Part shown: positions 49,164 to 58,395 of the stretch, piece after piece
Layout of the letters: every line of letters begins with the position of its first letter
Numbering within the stretch: the first letter of the stretch is position 1
Origin: Mycolicibacterium rhodesiae JS60
GTDB taxonomy: Bacteria > Actinomycetota > Actinomycetes > Mycobacteriales > Mycobacteriaceae
Direction of reading: 5' to 3'
Assembly: GCA_000230935.2 (NCBI GenBank)
Contig: AGIQ01000003.1
Span: 620,001 to 684,000, forward strand
DNA: 64,000 bases
Translations under genes and position numbers: made by a program
Notes under the pieces: generated by a model
Database searches by the model: none
What the model saw: only the letters and a program-made list of their open reading frames with translations
Told to the model about the DNA's origin: nothing

Positions 49164-49670
49164 CGGCGGATCCATCGGGGTCAGCGATATCGGCACCACA
49201 TGGGTGCCGGGGCCTTCACCCGGGCAGCCGGCTCCCCCGACGACGAGGGTCCGCTCTCCGAAGAAGCTGCCATCCGGGTTCGGCATCCAGAAGTCCGAAC
49301 GAGTGGCCTGCACAACGCTGTTGGGGTCGTTGCGGTCGCAGAAGTACGGATACTGACCGCTGGTCGCCCAGCGGTCACCGGTCCACCGGTAGTCGTAGGA
49401 CATGGGCGCGGCCGGGTTGCGGGCATGGTCGTCGGAGTTGTCCATGGTTGCCACGCAGCCGTTCACATCGCAATGCGTGGTGAACGGGACCGGAAACGTG
49501 ATCGGGTTCATCGGCGTGGGCATGCCATTGAAGGTCTGCTTCGAGAAGTCGATGGACAGGTTGTAGTAGCCGTACAGCGGCGGCGGTTCGGCTCGATCCG
49601 CATGAGCGACCGGCGCTAGCGACATGACGGTGGCGGCTACGGCGCTGACGAGCGCAGTTTTCCTCATCAT
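49152..49670 (-). CDS. Secreted protein of unknown function
   Basis: The 172-residue precursor starts MMRKTALVSAVAATVMSLAP and has a signal-peptidase-like site after AHA. The mature part contains YGYYNLSIDFSKQTFNGMP, paired cysteines (HCDVNGC, FCDRND, GGAGCPG) and many aromatic residues. This fits a small extracytoplasmic beta-protein of a mycobacterial family annotated only as hypothetical. The cysteines probably form disulfides. ATG 49670 is used; the frame is open upstream to 49775. Confidence 0.75.
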   Translation of the reverse strand: MMRKTALVSAVAATVMSLAPVAHADRAEPPPLYGYYNLSIDFSKQTFNGMPTPMNPITFPVPFTTHCDVNGCVATMDNSDDHARNPAAPMSYDYRWTGDRWATSGQYPYFCDRNDPNSVVQATRSDFWMPNPDGSFFGERTLVVGGAGCPGEGPGTHVVPISLTPMDPPSAR

Positions 49671-49716
49671 GTGTACGTAACACGTCAGCCCGGCGGTCGT
49701 TGGCACAAACGACCAG

Positions 49717-50064
49717 TTATCCACCGATACCGTTGTCGAGACCGAGGTGGGTGAGGAAATACCAAGGGATGCCATACCACTGGACGATCCCGACGATGAC
49801 GAGTGCGATCAGTCCGACGACCAGCCCGATGGCGCGGGTCCTGGGCTTGATCGGCCCGACCGCGAGGAGCAGGAAAAGAAGAACGAAGCCCCACTCCCCC
49901 CACATCAGCACCCGTTTGGGCACCTCGGCCGCCGTGTCGTAGTCGGTCAGATGCGAGTCGGGGAAACCGGTGAAGTACAGATCGTTCCACGCGATGACGG
50001 CGAGCAGCACTGCAGCGACCGCACAGATCGCGCAGCCGGTTCGCACGACGATTGTCCGCCCCAT
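49717..50064 (-). CDS. Small integral membrane protein, unknown function
   Basis: The 115-residue protein has about three membrane segments (CAICAVAAVLLAVIAW, WGFVLLFLLLAVGPI and AIGLVVGLIALVIVGIVQWYG). Its ATG at 50064 overlaps the stop of the upstream hydrolase-like gene by one base, so it is co-translated with it. A TTG at 50082 is possible but unsupported. It may assist the membrane-anchored hydrolase-like partner. No family is recognised. Confidence 0.7.
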   Translation of the reverse strand: MGRTIVVRTGCAICAVAAVLLAVIAWNDLYFTGFPDSHLTDYDTAAEVPKRVLMWGEWGFVLLFLLLAVGPIKPRTRAIGLVVGLIALVIVGIVQWYGIPWYFLTHLGLDNGIGG

Positions 50065-51527
50065 CACATACTGCGTTGCCAAGACCGGTACACGACGCGG
50101 TCCACCGCGGCGGGATCGGGCACGGGTGCGTTCACCGAGACATCCAGTCCCGAATGATCTTCCAGCGCAAGCGCTTCACGGAGAAGGGTCGCCACATCGC
50201 CCTCGGCGTCTCGGTCGGGATACTTGAAGTACTTGGTCTGCGGCACTCCCGGTCGCAGCCGCTCGGGCAGATTGCCACTCACCGCGATCTCACGGACACC
50301 CGGCCCGAACAACGGGCGCAGCACCCCGCCGAACCAATCACCGCGAATGCTGCCGCGACGCACCGGAAACCAGATGTTGGTCCAGCGAGTCACCGCGAAC
50401 GGCGACTGCGCACCCAGCACACCAGCCGAGCCGTAATTCGCCGGCCCGGACTCGACCGCATCGACCGGCAACGCCTCCGATCGTGGTGGGCACCGGACCA
50501 CCACACCCCTGCGAGTGAGCTTGTCGAACAAGTCATGTCGCCGACCGTCGGCCCGGCTCAGGCCGGCGAGAATCGGCGGACGGCCGACGAAGAAGTCGGC
50601 CATGGCCATCGGGGTCCCAATCGTGACGAAATCAGTGATGCGCCAAGGGTTTCCCTGCCCACGCAGATCTTGCCACAACTCGAACTGTGCGGTCTGGAAC
50701 TCGTCGAGTGCGCCCGCCGAGTCCGGCTCGGCAACCACGCGATCCGCCGCCGCTTCGAGCCCCGCCAATGCACTCAGGCTGGCCGGCCTCTCGGCCGCTA
50801 CCGCGCGCAGCTCGTGGGTCTCGGCCCAGGACGTCGTCAGTGCATCGTAGGCGATGTATCCACCAATACCGTGCCCCACCACGACAATCCGCGCATAACT
50901 GCCGTGTTGCAGCGTGTACAGCAGGTCGACGAGGCCGCCGCGGATCGCCCGGCGGACCACATGCGATTCCGGTGCCAGCAGATCGAAATACCGAGCGACG
51001 TTGACGAAGCCGGTCGTCAGAAAGCTGCGAATCAACGCCCGCGGCATCGTACGGAGCACGGCCAGTGCGACGGTCAACACCACCACGCTGGTGACCAGAC
51101 CAACGATCCACCCAGCCACCCCGGTTTGCAGGAAGTAACCCCCGATGACCATGACGCCCAGCAACACTGCGAGCGGGACGATCAGGACCAGCCAGGCCAA
51201 CCGCCAAATACCGAACAGCGGGTCCGGCACGTGGGCGGGCCGGCGCAGGAACATCCGCGCGAGAGAGGCAATGACGCCGGCGTAGCGAGGACCCGTCATC
51301 AGAAACGACCAGTCGTACTCGTAGAGGTCGACGCCGGCAGACGGCACGACGTAGCGGCGCGCCTCGTAGGAGTCGGTGATCTCAAGAGGTTGGGGGTAGT
51401 ACTCCCATCGACCGTCGTGCGGGGCCAACACCGTCTTCACGAAATCGTCGAAGATGTCCATCGGCCGTCGTTCGATCAGACCGTGCACGAAGACCACGGC
51501 GGTACGTACGGTGGTGTCGGTGCTCAA
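50064..51527 (-). CDS. Membrane-anchored alpha/beta-hydrolase-like protein without an obvious nucleophile serine
   Basis: The 487-residue protein opens with VRTAVVFVHGL, a hydrolase first strand with oxyanion loop. Two or three membrane helices lie around residues 104-165, and the nucleophile-elbow segment is ARIVVVGHGIGGYIAYDAL. The position usually held by serine in GHSxG is glycine, so classical esterase activity is doubtful. Start TTG 51527 has GGGAGGA seven bases away. It could be a scaffold or lipid-binding protein, or use another residue. It is divergent from the amine oxidase. Confidence 0.75.
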   Translation of the reverse strand: MSTDTTVRTAVVFVHGLIERRPMDIFDDFVKTVLAPHDGRWEYYPQPLEITDSYEARRYVVPSAGVDLYEYDWSFLMTGPRYAGVIASLARMFLRRPAHVPDPLFGIWRLAWLVLIVPLAVLLGVMVIGGYFLQTGVAGWIVGLVTSVVVLTVALAVLRTMPRALIRSFLTTGFVNVARYFDLLAPESHVVRRAIRGGLVDLLYTLQHGSYARIVVVGHGIGGYIAYDALTTSWAETHELRAVAAERPASLSALAGLEAAADRVVAEPDSAGALDEFQTAQFELWQDLRGQGNPWRITDFVTIGTPMAMADFFVGRPPILAGLSRADGRRHDLFDKLTRRGVVVRCPPRSEALPVDAVESGPANYGSAGVLGAQSPFAVTRWTNIWFPVRRGSIRGDWFGGVLRPLFGPGVREIAVSGNLPERLRPGVPQTKYFKYPDRDAEGDVATLLREALALEDHSGLDVSVNAPVPDPAAVDRVVYRSWQRSM

Positions 51528-51612
51528 TCGTCCTCCCGGGACTGTGCGTCGAACGGGTTAACACTTTGCCGAAACGCCCACAGTAGGCGCAGGGCCAAGC
51601 GCACCATAAGCC

Positions 51613-52977
51613 ATGGCCGATGTAGAGATCTGTGTGGTCGGCGCGGGCTTCGCCGGGCTGACTGCTGCACTGCGACTCAAACAATCGGGGCGATCGGTGG
51701 CCCTACTGGAAGCCCGCGACCGTGTCGGCGGGCGCACCTTCACTGTCGAAGGCCCCGAGGGCATTTGGATCGACCGCGGCGGTGCGTGGATCGGACCAGG
51801 TCAGGACGCCATCTACGGGCTCATGAAGGAGTTCGGCGTCGGTAGCTACAAGCAGTACATCGACGGTGAAGCGATGATGGTCGTCGACGGCAAGCAGTTC
51901 CGCTACGAGGGCACCATCCCGCTGACGATGAGCCCTTGGGCGGCACTCAACATGGGTGCGGTCTTCCTGGACTTGACGCGGCTGTGCAAGAACTTTCCCG
52001 TCGAGGCGCCCTGGGAAGCCAAGAACGCCGACAAGCTGGACCGCATCTCCTATGCGGAGTGGCTGGACAATCACACGCTGTCCAAGCCGGCACACACGTT
52101 GCTGGAAGCAGCGATTGCGGGCCTGTACACCTCGGCGGCCTCTGAGGTGTCGATGCTGTTCGTTCTGCGCCAGTTGGCCTCCGGCGGTGGCCCGTCGTTC
52201 GTGCTCGGGATCAAGGACGGCTCTCAGGACTCCCGCGTCGTCGGCGGCATGGGTGCGGTGTCGAGCAAGATCGCCGCCGAGCTCGGGGAAGCTATCCAGC
52301 TGAACACTCCGGTGCGCCGCATCATTCAGGACGACGAGGGTGTCACCGTCGAGGGCGACGGCACGACCGTGCGGGCACAGCGCGTGATCGTGGCCGTGCC
52401 GATCGCCATCGCCAGCCAGATTCTGTACGAGCCGATGCTCCCGGTGGATCGGTCCTTCCTGCATCAGCGCATGCCCAGTGGCGCGGTCGTGAAGATCAAC
52501 ATCGTCTACGACGAGCCGTTCTGGCGGAAGACCGGTTTGACCGGCCAGACGTTCGCACCCCACACGCTGGCGACACTGACGATCGATGCCTCCACCGACG
52601 CGCCGCGCCCCGGCGTCATGTGCGTGATCACCGAAGGCCCCGAAGGTCGCCGGTACTCGAAGATGGATCCCGGGGCCCGGAAGAAGGAAGTCCTGGACAA
52701 CCTGGTCGACCGGTTCGGCCCACAGGCCGCAACCCCGATCGCCTACCTCGACCAGGACTGGACCGTCGAGCGCTACTCGGGCGGCGGCATGCTCAGCCAC
52801 ACACCGCCCGGTGTGCTCACTGAGTTCGGTCCTGCCATCACCGAACCCTGCGGCCGCATCCACTGGGCTGGCACCGAAACGTCGGGTGTCATGCACGGGT
52901 GGGTCGACGGCGCCGTGCGCTCCGGTGAGCGCGCCGCCAAGGAGGTCATGGCGCTGCAGCCGGCGTCGGTCGCCTGA
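51613..52977 (+). CDS. Flavin-containing amine oxidase
   Basis: The 454-residue flavoprotein has the N-terminal dinucleotide motif VVGAGFAGLTAALRLKQ, the GGRTFTVE turn, the GGAWIGPGQ block that shapes the amine cage in monoamine and putrescine oxidases, and the C-terminal HWAGTETSGVMHGWVDGAVRSG. It oxidises a primary or polyamine to an aldehyde with release of ammonia and H2O2. ATG 51613 gives a full-length protein. It is monocistronic and convergent at 3 bp with the next gene. Putrescine oxidase is a good guess but is not proven. Confidence 0.88.
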   Translation: MADVEICVVGAGFAGLTAALRLKQSGRSVALLEARDRVGGRTFTVEGPEGIWIDRGGAWIGPGQDAIYGLMKEFGVGSYKQYIDGEAMMVVDGKQFRYEGTIPLTMSPWAALNMGAVFLDLTRLCKNFPVEAPWEAKNADKLDRISYAEWLDNHTLSKPAHTLLEAAIAGLYTSAASEVSMLFVLRQLASGGGPSFVLGIKDGSQDSRVVGGMGAVSSKIAAELGEAIQLNTPVRRIIQDDEGVTVEGDGTTVRAQRVIVAVPIAIASQILYEPMLPVDRSFLHQRMPSGAVVKINIVYDEPFWRKTGLTGQTFAPHTLATLTIDASTDAPRPGVMCVITEGPEGRRYSKMDPGARKKEVLDNLVDRFGPQAATPIAYLDQDWTVERYSGGGMLSHTPPGVLTEFGPAITEPCGRIHWAGTETSGVMHGWVDGAVRSGERAAKEVMALQPASVA

Positions 52978-52980
52978 CCG

Positions 52981-53718
52981 CTAGCGCGGTGGATCACCCT
53001 TCCACTGAAAGCTGTTGATGTACTTGCCCAAATCCATGGCGAGCTGAAGGTTGGCGCCGGACGGCAAGCTGGGTCCGTCGCCGGGCCGGAACGGGTGATA
53101 CGGGCCGATCGCGGCCCCGATCAACGTCAAGTCGTTCTTCACCGCGGCCATCACCACGATGCGGGTGCGCCGGGCGACCCCGCTGGTGCCCTGCGGATAC
53201 ACGTCCAGCACAGCGCCGTAGCCGAGCTGGTAGCCGACTGTCGCGTTCGGCAGCACGTAGGCCACCGTCGCATCGGGCTGCTTCTCGTGCAGCAGGTCGT
53301 CGACGACCTGCTCTGCCGTGCGGCCGTTGGCGGGAACGCCGAACAGTTCCATCGCGCCACCGTCGCCCCCGGTGAACACCGCGTTGACGCCGTCAGACTC
53401 CTTGGTGATGGTGTAGGCGGACCCTTCGCCCGGATAGGCCACCGACCAGGAGCCGTCGGCCGGCGAGAAACGCGGATTGGCTTGTACCGGAATGCCGGTC
53501 GGCGGCTTGCCGCAGTCCGGCGGGCAGGCGAACCGAACGGGCGGAGCAGCGGTCAGTAGCGAGGCCGCCGTCATCCCACCGGCGATCACAACGAGTCCGG
53601 CCGTCAAGAGCAACAGCAGCCGCCGCAGCGGCGTATACCGCACCGGCGTCGCCGTATACGACCCCGACAACACCGAGTAGCCGGGTGCCAGTTCGCGCGG
53701 CACGGCCGGCGCGCTCAC
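52981..53718 (-). CDS. Membrane-anchored exported protein, last gene of the S53 protease operon
   Basis: The 245-residue protein has a short Pro-rich cytoplasmic head, one membrane helix (LLLLLTAGLVVIAGGMTAASLL) and an extracytoplasmic domain with CPPDCGKPPTG and a folded C-terminal part (SVAYPGEGSAYTITKESDGV ...). GTG 53718 overlaps the upstream gene stop by 4 bp. I do not recognise the family. It may be an accessory or substrate of the S53 protease, judged by the coupling alone. Confidence 0.72.
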   Translation of the reverse strand: MSAPAVPRELAPGYSVLSGSYTATPVRYTPLRRLLLLLTAGLVVIAGGMTAASLLTAAPPVRFACPPDCGKPPTGIPVQANPRFSPADGSWSVAYPGEGSAYTITKESDGVNAVFTGGDGGAMELFGVPANGRTAEQVVDDLLHEKQPDATVAYVLPNATVGYQLGYGAVLDVYPQGTSGVARRTRIVVMAAVKNDLTLIGAAIGPYHPFRPGDGPSLPSGANLQLAMDLGKYINSFQWKGDPPR

Positions 53719-54899
53719 CGCTGCACCAACTCGGTCCCCGGTTGCGGCCGATCCCGGCGGCGGGCCTCTCGCGAGCTGCGCGACGCGGCATGGGCGGCGA
53801 CCCCGCACGCGGGGCAGAACGCCACATCGGGAACGACGTGTCCGCAGCCCGGGCACAGGATCGGCAGCTCGGGATGCGGGGGGTCCTGCGGTTCGTGCAG
53901 TACCGCCACTTGTATGCCCACTCGCAACGCCACCACCGCCGCGAGCGCCAGCGCCACGTGAACCAAAAACTGGAGTTCCGAAGCGATCTGCAGCACCTCG
54001 ACCAGTCCGACGTTGGCGTAGGCCGCGGCAGCCACCACAAGGACCAACACGCCGCTCGCGAGATGGCGGACGCGGGACGCATCCGCTCGCCGGGTGTACC
54101 ACAGCCAGATCCCGAACAGACCGCTCACGGTGGCCGCCGTGAGCGGCATCGTCAGACCTCGAACGCCCGCCTCGATCAACAGGTCTGGGACGGACTGATC
54201 GCTGAGCGTGATTCCGGCGTCGATCTCCTGGACCAAACGCACCATCGTCGCGGTCACCGCGAACACACTCGACCCGAGCACGCCGATGACGAAGCCGTAC
54301 AACGACTCTCGGATCGGCGGACGCGTCAGTCTTACCAGCACGGTCGGCAGCTGCATCACCAGCAGCCCGCCGAACGGAATCACCAGGGCGTCGCGCACCA
54401 ACCGCGCCGTCGGTACTTCGGTGCCCAGCCCGAGGCTGTACGACTCGGCGACGATAGAGGCGGTCAGCAGCGTCCAACCCACTGCGACCGCGACACCGAA
54501 CACGACGGTCAACGCCCAGACCCGCCAGGATAAGTCGGCGATCACCCCGGTCTCGGTCAGGTAGATCACGAACAGCAGCAGCGGGGCGAACGTGGCGACC
54601 GCCACCATTGGCACATACCAGTGCAGCACGCAGAACACGACCAAAAGCGTTGCCACCAGCGCAAGTCCGACCCGGAAGGTGCCGTGCGAGCGGCGCGGCA
54701 GGTGCGGAAACAACGAGCTGACCAGCGACGGCTGCAGCACGTTCTCACCCGGTGCCGCGACAAAGGCATTGACCCGCAGCCAGTCTGGACCGCTGCCCTG
54801 TTCACGCACCAGTCGGGCACCGCACCGGCCACAGAATCTGCCTGCCGGCACGTCGTGCCCGCACAACCGGCACGGCATGGTCTCCAGCGGCGCGGTCAT
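53715..54899 (-). CDS. Polytopic membrane protein with two zinc ribbons
   Basis: The 394-residue protein has zinc-ribbon cysteine pairs at both ends: CRLCGHDVPAGRFCGRCGARL at residues 10-30, and CPGCGHVVPDVAFCPACG near residue 355. Between them are about eight hydrophobic helices. It overlaps the S53 protease gene upstream and the following gene, each by 4 bp, so the three are translationally coupled. Function is unknown. The terminal ribbons could gate or dock other proteins. It may hold or export components for the protease. Confidence 0.78.
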   Translation of the reverse strand: MTAPLETMPCRLCGHDVPAGRFCGRCGARLVREQGSGPDWLRVNAFVAAPGENVLQPSLVSSLFPHLPRRSHGTFRVGLALVATLLVVFCVLHWYVPMVAVATFAPLLLFVIYLTETGVIADLSWRVWALTVVFGVAVAVGWTLLTASIVAESYSLGLGTEVPTARLVRDALVIPFGGLLVMQLPTVLVRLTRPPIRESLYGFVIGVLGSSVFAVTATMVRLVQEIDAGITLSDQSVPDLLIEAGVRGLTMPLTAATVSGLFGIWLWYTRRADASRVRHLASGVLVLVVAAAAYANVGLVEVLQIASELQFLVHVALALAAVVALRVGIQVAVLHEPQDPPHPELPILCPGCGHVVPDVAFCPACGVAAHAASRSSREARRRDRPQPGTELVQR

Positions 54900-56479
54900 G
54901 CCATCCCCCGCTGCAGGTCGAGAATGTCTCGGGCCAGATTGTCGACGTTGGGGGTGCCTAGTCCAGTCACCATGTCATACCCGGGGCCCGCCACGGCGAC
55001 GGCGTTGGTACCCAGGACGATGTCGTGGAACGCCGGGCGGGTGGCACCGGCCGCGATGCGGTACAGCGTCGGATTGAACTCACCCAGCGCCCGTCCACCG
55101 CTGTCGATCAGGAACTGATTCATCACCGCCGCGATACCGGCCCACAGCGGCGCCGCCTGCGATGTGCCGCCACCGACGACCAGTTTCTGACGCAGGACGA
55201 TCACGGCGCCGGTGGCGGTGTCGGCGATGGCCGAGACATCGGGGGTCAGGCGGCGCAACGCGGTGTTGGGTGCCGCACTCTGCCATGGCGGCCGTTCGAA
55301 CAGATTGGAGATTCCGCCACCGCTCCCCTGGGTCAGTGGCCCGTCGCTCCACCCGTGCTCGGCGAGCCACCGATAGTGCTCGTCGGTGGACAGCGATGTG
55401 CCCCCGACCGTCGTCACCTCGGGCAGCGAAGCGACCGCATCGAGTCCGACGTCGGACGGACCTGGTGGGGCCGACCAGTCATGGCCGCGTTTGCATTCCA
55501 GGCCGGCGAGGTCACCGCTGGCGTTGAACACGGTGGTGCCGCGGGATACCGCGTTGGCCACCGCTTCGCGGACCGGGGCGAGGTCGGCGGCAGTGATCAT
55601 CCGGTCACACCCCCACCCGATCGACAGGCTCCACACCGCACCGGGGAACCGCCGGTCGACCTCCTGCATCATTTCGGCGATCTTGACGTAGGTGCCGCCA
55701 CCCTCGACCGTCGGACGCGCGTTCACCAGGACCTTGTGCGCATCGGGTGCTACCGCGTGGGCGACTTGCAGGTCCATCGACGCCTCGTTGTTGCGCTGTT
55801 CGGGCATGCCGCCGACGACGTCCGGGGTGAACTTGGGCAGCCCATAGGTCTGGGCATACATGTCGAGGTCGGGTTGGTCGAAACCGTCGAACGCGAACAC
55901 CACGATGTTGGTGTCCTTACCCGTGTATCCGGCCTGGGCCAGCGGCCGCACGTTGTAGATGGTGCGCAGTGCATCCGGCGGCAGGCTGTGGTCGGGCACG
56001 TCGGCCGGCAGCGGCCGGATCGACGGGCTGCTGGAGTGGTACGGGGTGTAGCTGAGGATCCGGCCCAGCTCCGACACCGAATCACTCAGCGCCGCAGGCA
56101 CCGCCGGCTGCTCGGGTGAAGCGTAGAACTGTTCGCCGGACGGGTTGCGGTAGTCGTGCACCGGTACTCGCAGAGCCGCGGCAACTCTGGCCGGCGGGCC
56201 CTGCAGCACTGCCCATCCGGCACCCGGCTGCCAGCGCACCGACAGACCGTTGGCCGAAGCCCACCGCTGCAACCGATCCGGGGCCTGCTTGTCACGAAGT
56301 TGAGCGGTGAGCTGCACGGCCTGTGCGCGGGAATCACCGAGGTTGGCCGAGGCCTCCAGCAGCTGCGCATATGGTCCGGTAATCGCTTGCGCCACAGCAG
56401 AATCGGGGTGTGACCGCGCACCACATCCGGCAAGCGCGAGCACGCCCACCGATAACAGGGCCAATACCGTACGAGTCAT
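54896..56479 (-). CDS. S53-family (sedolisin) peptidase, probable lipoprotein
   Basis: The 527-residue precursor has a signal ending LALAGC (Cys19), a propeptide-like region and the sedolisin triad: Glu232 and Asp236 in NNEASMDLQVAHA, Ser440 in GGGTSQAAPLWAG, with Asp323 in NASGDLAG as the oxyanion residue. These enzymes work at acidic pH outside the membrane. The propeptide (residues 30-165) is presumably removed by self-cleavage. It lies 58 bp downstream of the Tat phosphatase gene and overlaps the zinc-ribbon membrane gene, which suggests one secretion-related operon. Confidence 0.93.
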   Translation of the reverse strand: MTRTVLALLSVGVLALAGCGARSHPDSAVAQAITGPYAQLLEASANLGDSRAQAVQLTAQLRDKQAPDRLQRWASANGLSVRWQPGAGWAVLQGPPARVAAALRVPVHDYRNPSGEQFYASPEQPAVPAALSDSVSELGRILSYTPYHSSSPSIRPLPADVPDHSLPPDALRTIYNVRPLAQAGYTGKDTNIVVFAFDGFDQPDLDMYAQTYGLPKFTPDVVGGMPEQRNNEASMDLQVAHAVAPDAHKVLVNARPTVEGGGTYVKIAEMMQEVDRRFPGAVWSLSIGWGCDRMITAADLAPVREAVANAVSRGTTVFNASGDLAGLECKRGHDWSAPPGPSDVGLDAVASLPEVTTVGGTSLSTDEHYRWLAEHGWSDGPLTQGSGGGISNLFERPPWQSAAPNTALRRLTPDVSAIADTATGAVIVLRQKLVVGGGTSQAAPLWAGIAAVMNQFLIDSGGRALGEFNPTLYRIAAGATRPAFHDIVLGTNAVAVAGPGYDMVTGLGTPNVDNLARDILDLQRGMA

Positions 56480-56537
56480 GGGTGAACCGAACCATAGTGC
56501 ACCGACGTGCGGTTTGCATGGACCTGCGCCGAAGACG

Positions 56538-58226
56538 CTAGGCGCGGACCTGACGGCGGTAGGTCACCTTGTCGAACTCCCTGCCGTATTCGTCGACGGC
56601 CGTGACGTCCATCTCGCTCATCAGGTTTCCCGGCCGCACGTCGACCCGAATGAAGGCGTAGTTGCGGAACCGGACCCGCGACCACCCGACGCCCTCGGTT
56701 TGCTTGTGGCCGTCGGCCGTCCAGACATAGCTGTTTCCCACGAAGGTGTCGGGCAACTCGTGCCCGCGGTAGCTCTCCTGCTCGCCGGGTTGGAAGCTGT
56801 AGCGACGCCGCCCGCCGGATCCCACCGTGTAGTAGACGGTCCCGTCGGACTCCGGGTAGACGATCGCGTTGTCCTCCGCGGCGCGGGTGGGCGCCCCGGC
56901 CCGGATCGGATCGGTGCGCTCGAAGGCATGGTTGTGACCCTGCAGCACCAGGTCGACCTGGTAGCGGTCGAACAGCGATCCCCAGGCCGCCCGCACGCCG
57001 CCGTCGCTGGCGTGGTCGGAGACGGTCGAGTACGCGCAGTGGTGGAAGAACGCGACGATGAAGTCGATGTCGGGGTTGGCCCGATGCGTCGCCAATGTCC
57101 TTTCCACCCAAGTATTTTGGGCACCGTGCGAGTAACCTTGGTTCGCGGGGATCTCGTAGGTGACGTCGTTGGCATCCAGCGAGAGCACCGCGACATTGCC
57201 GTAAGTGAACGAGTAGACCGACGGGCATCCCGCCGGCCCGTTGCCCGGGAAGTCGAGGCGTTTCAGATGCCCGCCGTAACCGTGCACCGGGTAGGCGGCT
57301 TCCATGTCATGGTTGCCGGTGGCGAACATCCACGGCGTCGTCGACGCGCTCGGTTCGATGGAGCCCAGGTACACGTCCCACACGTAGGGATTGAACTTGT
57401 CGAAACCCTTGGGCGGATTTCCTTTTCGGACGAACTGTGGCGGTCTGCCTTCCCCGCTGGGATCGGCGTAGGCAATATCGCCGGCCAGCACGTGAAAGTC
57501 GGGGCGCGAAGCGATGATCTGATCCAGCACGTTGGCGGCATGCGGGGCCGTCGGGTCGTTGTCGGGTTTGTACGAGTTGTCGTCATAGTCGCCGGGACTG
57601 AGACCCGGTGGGAATGAAGGCGTTTCGTTGGTGCCTTGGTCGCCCATCATGGTGAACCGGAACCAGCCCAGGGCATCGCGAGCACTGGGCATCGCGGTGG
57701 TCGCGCAGAGCACGTCACTGACGAAGCCGTCGTCGGTGCGCCACCGGTAGAAGTGCGGGGTTCGCCCGGGCAGTCCGTCCACTGGAACGTGGACGTAGAA
57801 CTGTTCGGCCGAGAGCACTCCCCCGCTGCTGTCCGGGATCTGGGTCACCAGGTTGCGGACTTCGGCCTCGACCGTCGCCCCGAGGCCAGGCGTCGGGCCG
57901 TGGTCGACGAAGACCTTGGTTGCGCCCGGATTGCGCGACAGCTGGGCGGCCAGCCGTAGCTGGCTCGAGGCGTCCGAGCCGTATCCGACCCGCCGACCGG
58001 CCACCGCCAAGGGCGCGTCTTGGGCGTAAGCCCGGTGCCCGAACGGTGTGACACCCAGGCCGGCCACCGCCGCCGCCGCCGACCCGCGCAGGAAGGTGCG
58101 CCTCGACACCCGGTGGCGGCGCAGGTAGGTCTGATGCCATTCGTACTGCTCGGCCATCGTCATCCGGCCTGCCAGCGCCGACGGAATGCCCGTATCGGGA
58201 ATCTCCACACTCCGATCGTGACGCAC
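56538..58226 (-). CDS. Tat-exported purple acid phosphatase-like metallophosphoesterase
   Basis: The 562-residue protein has a twin-arginine signal (SRRTFLRGSAAAAVAG, Arg42-Arg43) ending near RAYAQ. A fibronectin-like part is followed by the calcineurin-type core MMGDQGTN, VLAGDIAYADPSG, FATGNHDME, FFHHCAYS and LQGHNHAFERT. The motif order fits a purple-acid-phosphatase-like metal centre. It would release phosphate from organic phosphates outside the membrane, folded with its metals before export. GTG 58226 is used, with a later GTG in the same head region possible. It precedes the S53 gene. Confidence 0.92.
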   Translation of the reverse strand: MRHDRSVEIPDTGIPSALAGRMTMAEQYEWHQTYLRRHRVSRRTFLRGSAAAAVAGLGVTPFGHRAYAQDAPLAVAGRRVGYGSDASSQLRLAAQLSRNPGATKVFVDHGPTPGLGATVEAEVRNLVTQIPDSSGGVLSAEQFYVHVPVDGLPGRTPHFYRWRTDDGFVSDVLCATTAMPSARDALGWFRFTMMGDQGTNETPSFPPGLSPGDYDDNSYKPDNDPTAPHAANVLDQIIASRPDFHVLAGDIAYADPSGEGRPPQFVRKGNPPKGFDKFNPYVWDVYLGSIEPSASTTPWMFATGNHDMEAAYPVHGYGGHLKRLDFPGNGPAGCPSVYSFTYGNVAVLSLDANDVTYEIPANQGYSHGAQNTWVERTLATHRANPDIDFIVAFFHHCAYSTVSDHASDGGVRAAWGSLFDRYQVDLVLQGHNHAFERTDPIRAGAPTRAAEDNAIVYPESDGTVYYTVGSGGRRRYSFQPGEQESYRGHELPDTFVGNSYVWTADGHKQTEGVGWSRVRFRNYAFIRVDVRPGNLMSEMDVTAVDEYGREFDKVTYRRQVRA

Positions 58227-58395
58227 AGACCTGCGAAAGCGGGGAATCGGCAGGAAACTCCACGTGAACAGAATTTCGATGCGTCAGCGCTAATTACGAC
58301 CTGGTTGCAATTGTGCTCCAATCGTCCTCACAACTTTGCTGGCTATCGTCGCCTCCGTAGATTTTGAGCTGACTTCCCGGCGGCCAGGAGGCGCG

